Below the pieces are notes generated by a model. That model saw only the letters and a list, made by a program, of their open reading frames with translations, searched no databases and was not told the DNA's origin. From Geomonas propionica (lineage in GTDB: Bacteria; Desulfobacterota; Desulfuromonadia; Geobacterales; Geobacteraceae): a DNA stretch of 64,000 nucleotides. This document shows, in pieces, positions 63,458 through 64,000 of the stretch. The DNA is taken from contig NZ_JAEMHK010000017.1 of assembly GCF_016458235.1 (NCBI RefSeq), positions 1 through 64,000 of the forward strand, written 5' to 3'. The position numbers and the translations under genes are program-made. The number at the start of each line of letters is the position of its first letter. Position 1 is the stretch's first letter.

Positions 63458-64000
63458 GTGCTCCAGAAAAGAATCCTGTTACCTGCAATGCTGCTTCTGG
63501 CCGCCCCGGCACTGGGGCAGGAACTCGCCCCGAGCGGCGCACCCGGCTACAACTGCGACTTCAACCCCTCCTGCGAGGTGGCCCCCGGCTTCTACGGCAA
63601 GATGGCCTCCCCGGTGATGAGCAAGTTCAACATGAGCTTCGGCGGTATGGTGAAGCTCGACTACGTGCACAACTCGGTGAACCTCGGTTCCAACGGTGCC
63701 CTGGCGACCCTGCAGCAGGGGGGGATCCCCAAGTCGAGTTCGCCCGCCGGGCAGCAGGACCAGTCGATCTTCACCGCGCGCCAGTCGCGCCTCTGGTTCA
63801 AGGTAGCGGGGCCGCCGGTGCTGGGAGCGAAGACCTCGGCGCTGGTGGAGGTCGACTTCTACGGCGCCAACGGCACCAACGAATCCGGGAACCTGAGGAT
63901 GCGCCATGCCTACGGGACGATGGACTGGGAGAACACCCAGCTTCTGTTCGGCCAGTACTGGGACAACTTCGGCGTCGCCTCCGCCTCCACCCTCGATTTC
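63458..64000 (+). CDS. Outer-membrane porin, partial (runs off the window)
   Basis: GTG start at 63458 behind AAAAGGAGGG, 29 bases after bamY. The first 181 residues are seen. A short signal peptide (LQKRILLPAMLLLAAPALGQ) is followed by a secreted segment with two cysteines and then alternating strands such as FTARQSRLWFKVAG, SALVEVDFYGA and LRMRHAYGTMDW, typical of DcaP-like or general trimeric porins. The position suggests uptake of benzoate across the outer membrane. The end lies beyond 64000. Confidence 0.8.
   Translation, partial: MLQKRILLPAMLLLAAPALGQELAPSGAPGYNCDFNPSCEVAPGFYGKMASPVMSKFNMSFGGMVKLDYVHNSVNLGSNGALATLQQGGIPKSSSPAGQQDQSIFTARQSRLWFKVAGPPVLGAKTSALVEVDFYGANGTNESGNLRMRHAYGTMDWENTQLLFGQYWDNFGVASASTLDF

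Overview
The window looks like chromosome of a strictly anaerobic, aromatic-degrading member of the Geobacteraceae, close to the Geobacter bemidjiensis / Citrifermentans / Geomonas group. The assignment rests on gene content: a tungsten-type (class II) benzoyl-CoA reductase set bamB-I, bamA, bamQ, bamR and a benzoate-CoA ligase, several ETF/membrane iron-sulfur oxidoreductase modules, high GC content, and GC-rich hairpin repeats between genes. This is a judgement from protein families, not a database match.

Layout. Positions 1-4750 are accessory: a frameshifted, truncated MobF/TrwC-type relaxase remnant, two AT-rich orphan genes (DUF4238-like and DUF5677-like), a small fibronectin-III protein, and 0.7 kb with no convincing gene. 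Positions 4750-9453 hold a MarR-controlled operon (marR, FUSC-type aromatic acid exporter, short-chain dehydrogenase), a small ribbon-helix-helix protein and ribBA. From 9790 to 63428 nearly everything belongs to benzoate degradation, mostly on the minus strand. Minus-strand block 1 (23376 down to 9790): thiolase, 3-hydroxyacyl-CoA dehydrogenase, crotonase, membrane FeS/ETF oxidoreductase, sucCD, etfBA with a ferredoxin domain, a second membrane oxidoreductase, and a second etfBA. Minus-strand block 2 (46716 down to 23619): bamA, bamB-I, glutaryl-CoA-type dehydrogenase, gcdA-like carboxyltransferase, pyruvate carboxyltransferase with two biotinyl domains, malic enzyme, a methyltransferase, an enoyl-CoA hydratase and an amidohydrolase. 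Then come a thioesterase, a divergent acetyltransferase plus Rrf2 regulator, a CoA-transferase, a sigma-54 activator, and block 3 (59458 down to 52351): bamQ, bamR, SDR, thiolase, amidohydrolase, moaA, fdhD. The right end has a CoA-transferase/acetyltransferase fusion, divergent bamY, and the start of an outer-membrane porin.

How it works together. BamY (or a CoA-transferase) makes benzoyl-CoA; BamB-I reduce it to the dienoyl-CoA; BamR, BamQ and BamA convert that to 3-hydroxypimelyl-CoA; SDR and thiolase give glutaryl-CoA; the acyl-CoA dehydrogenase, GcdA-like protein, crotonase, dehydrogenase and thiolase finish to acetyl-CoA. ETFs and their membrane partners carry the electrons to quinone; MoaA contributes to the tungstopterin.

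Most notable observations: (1) one 26-bp palindrome overlaps the -10 region of five promoters spread over 36 kb, one of which drives an Rrf2 regulator; (2) a gene set that suggests glutaconyl-CoA:pyruvate transcarboxylation instead of sodium-pumping decarboxylation; (3) BamF read through a UGA selenocysteine codon and carrying a C-terminal winged-helix-like domain; (4) intergenic hairpin repeats that have entered coding sequence in bamY and in an amidohydrolase.
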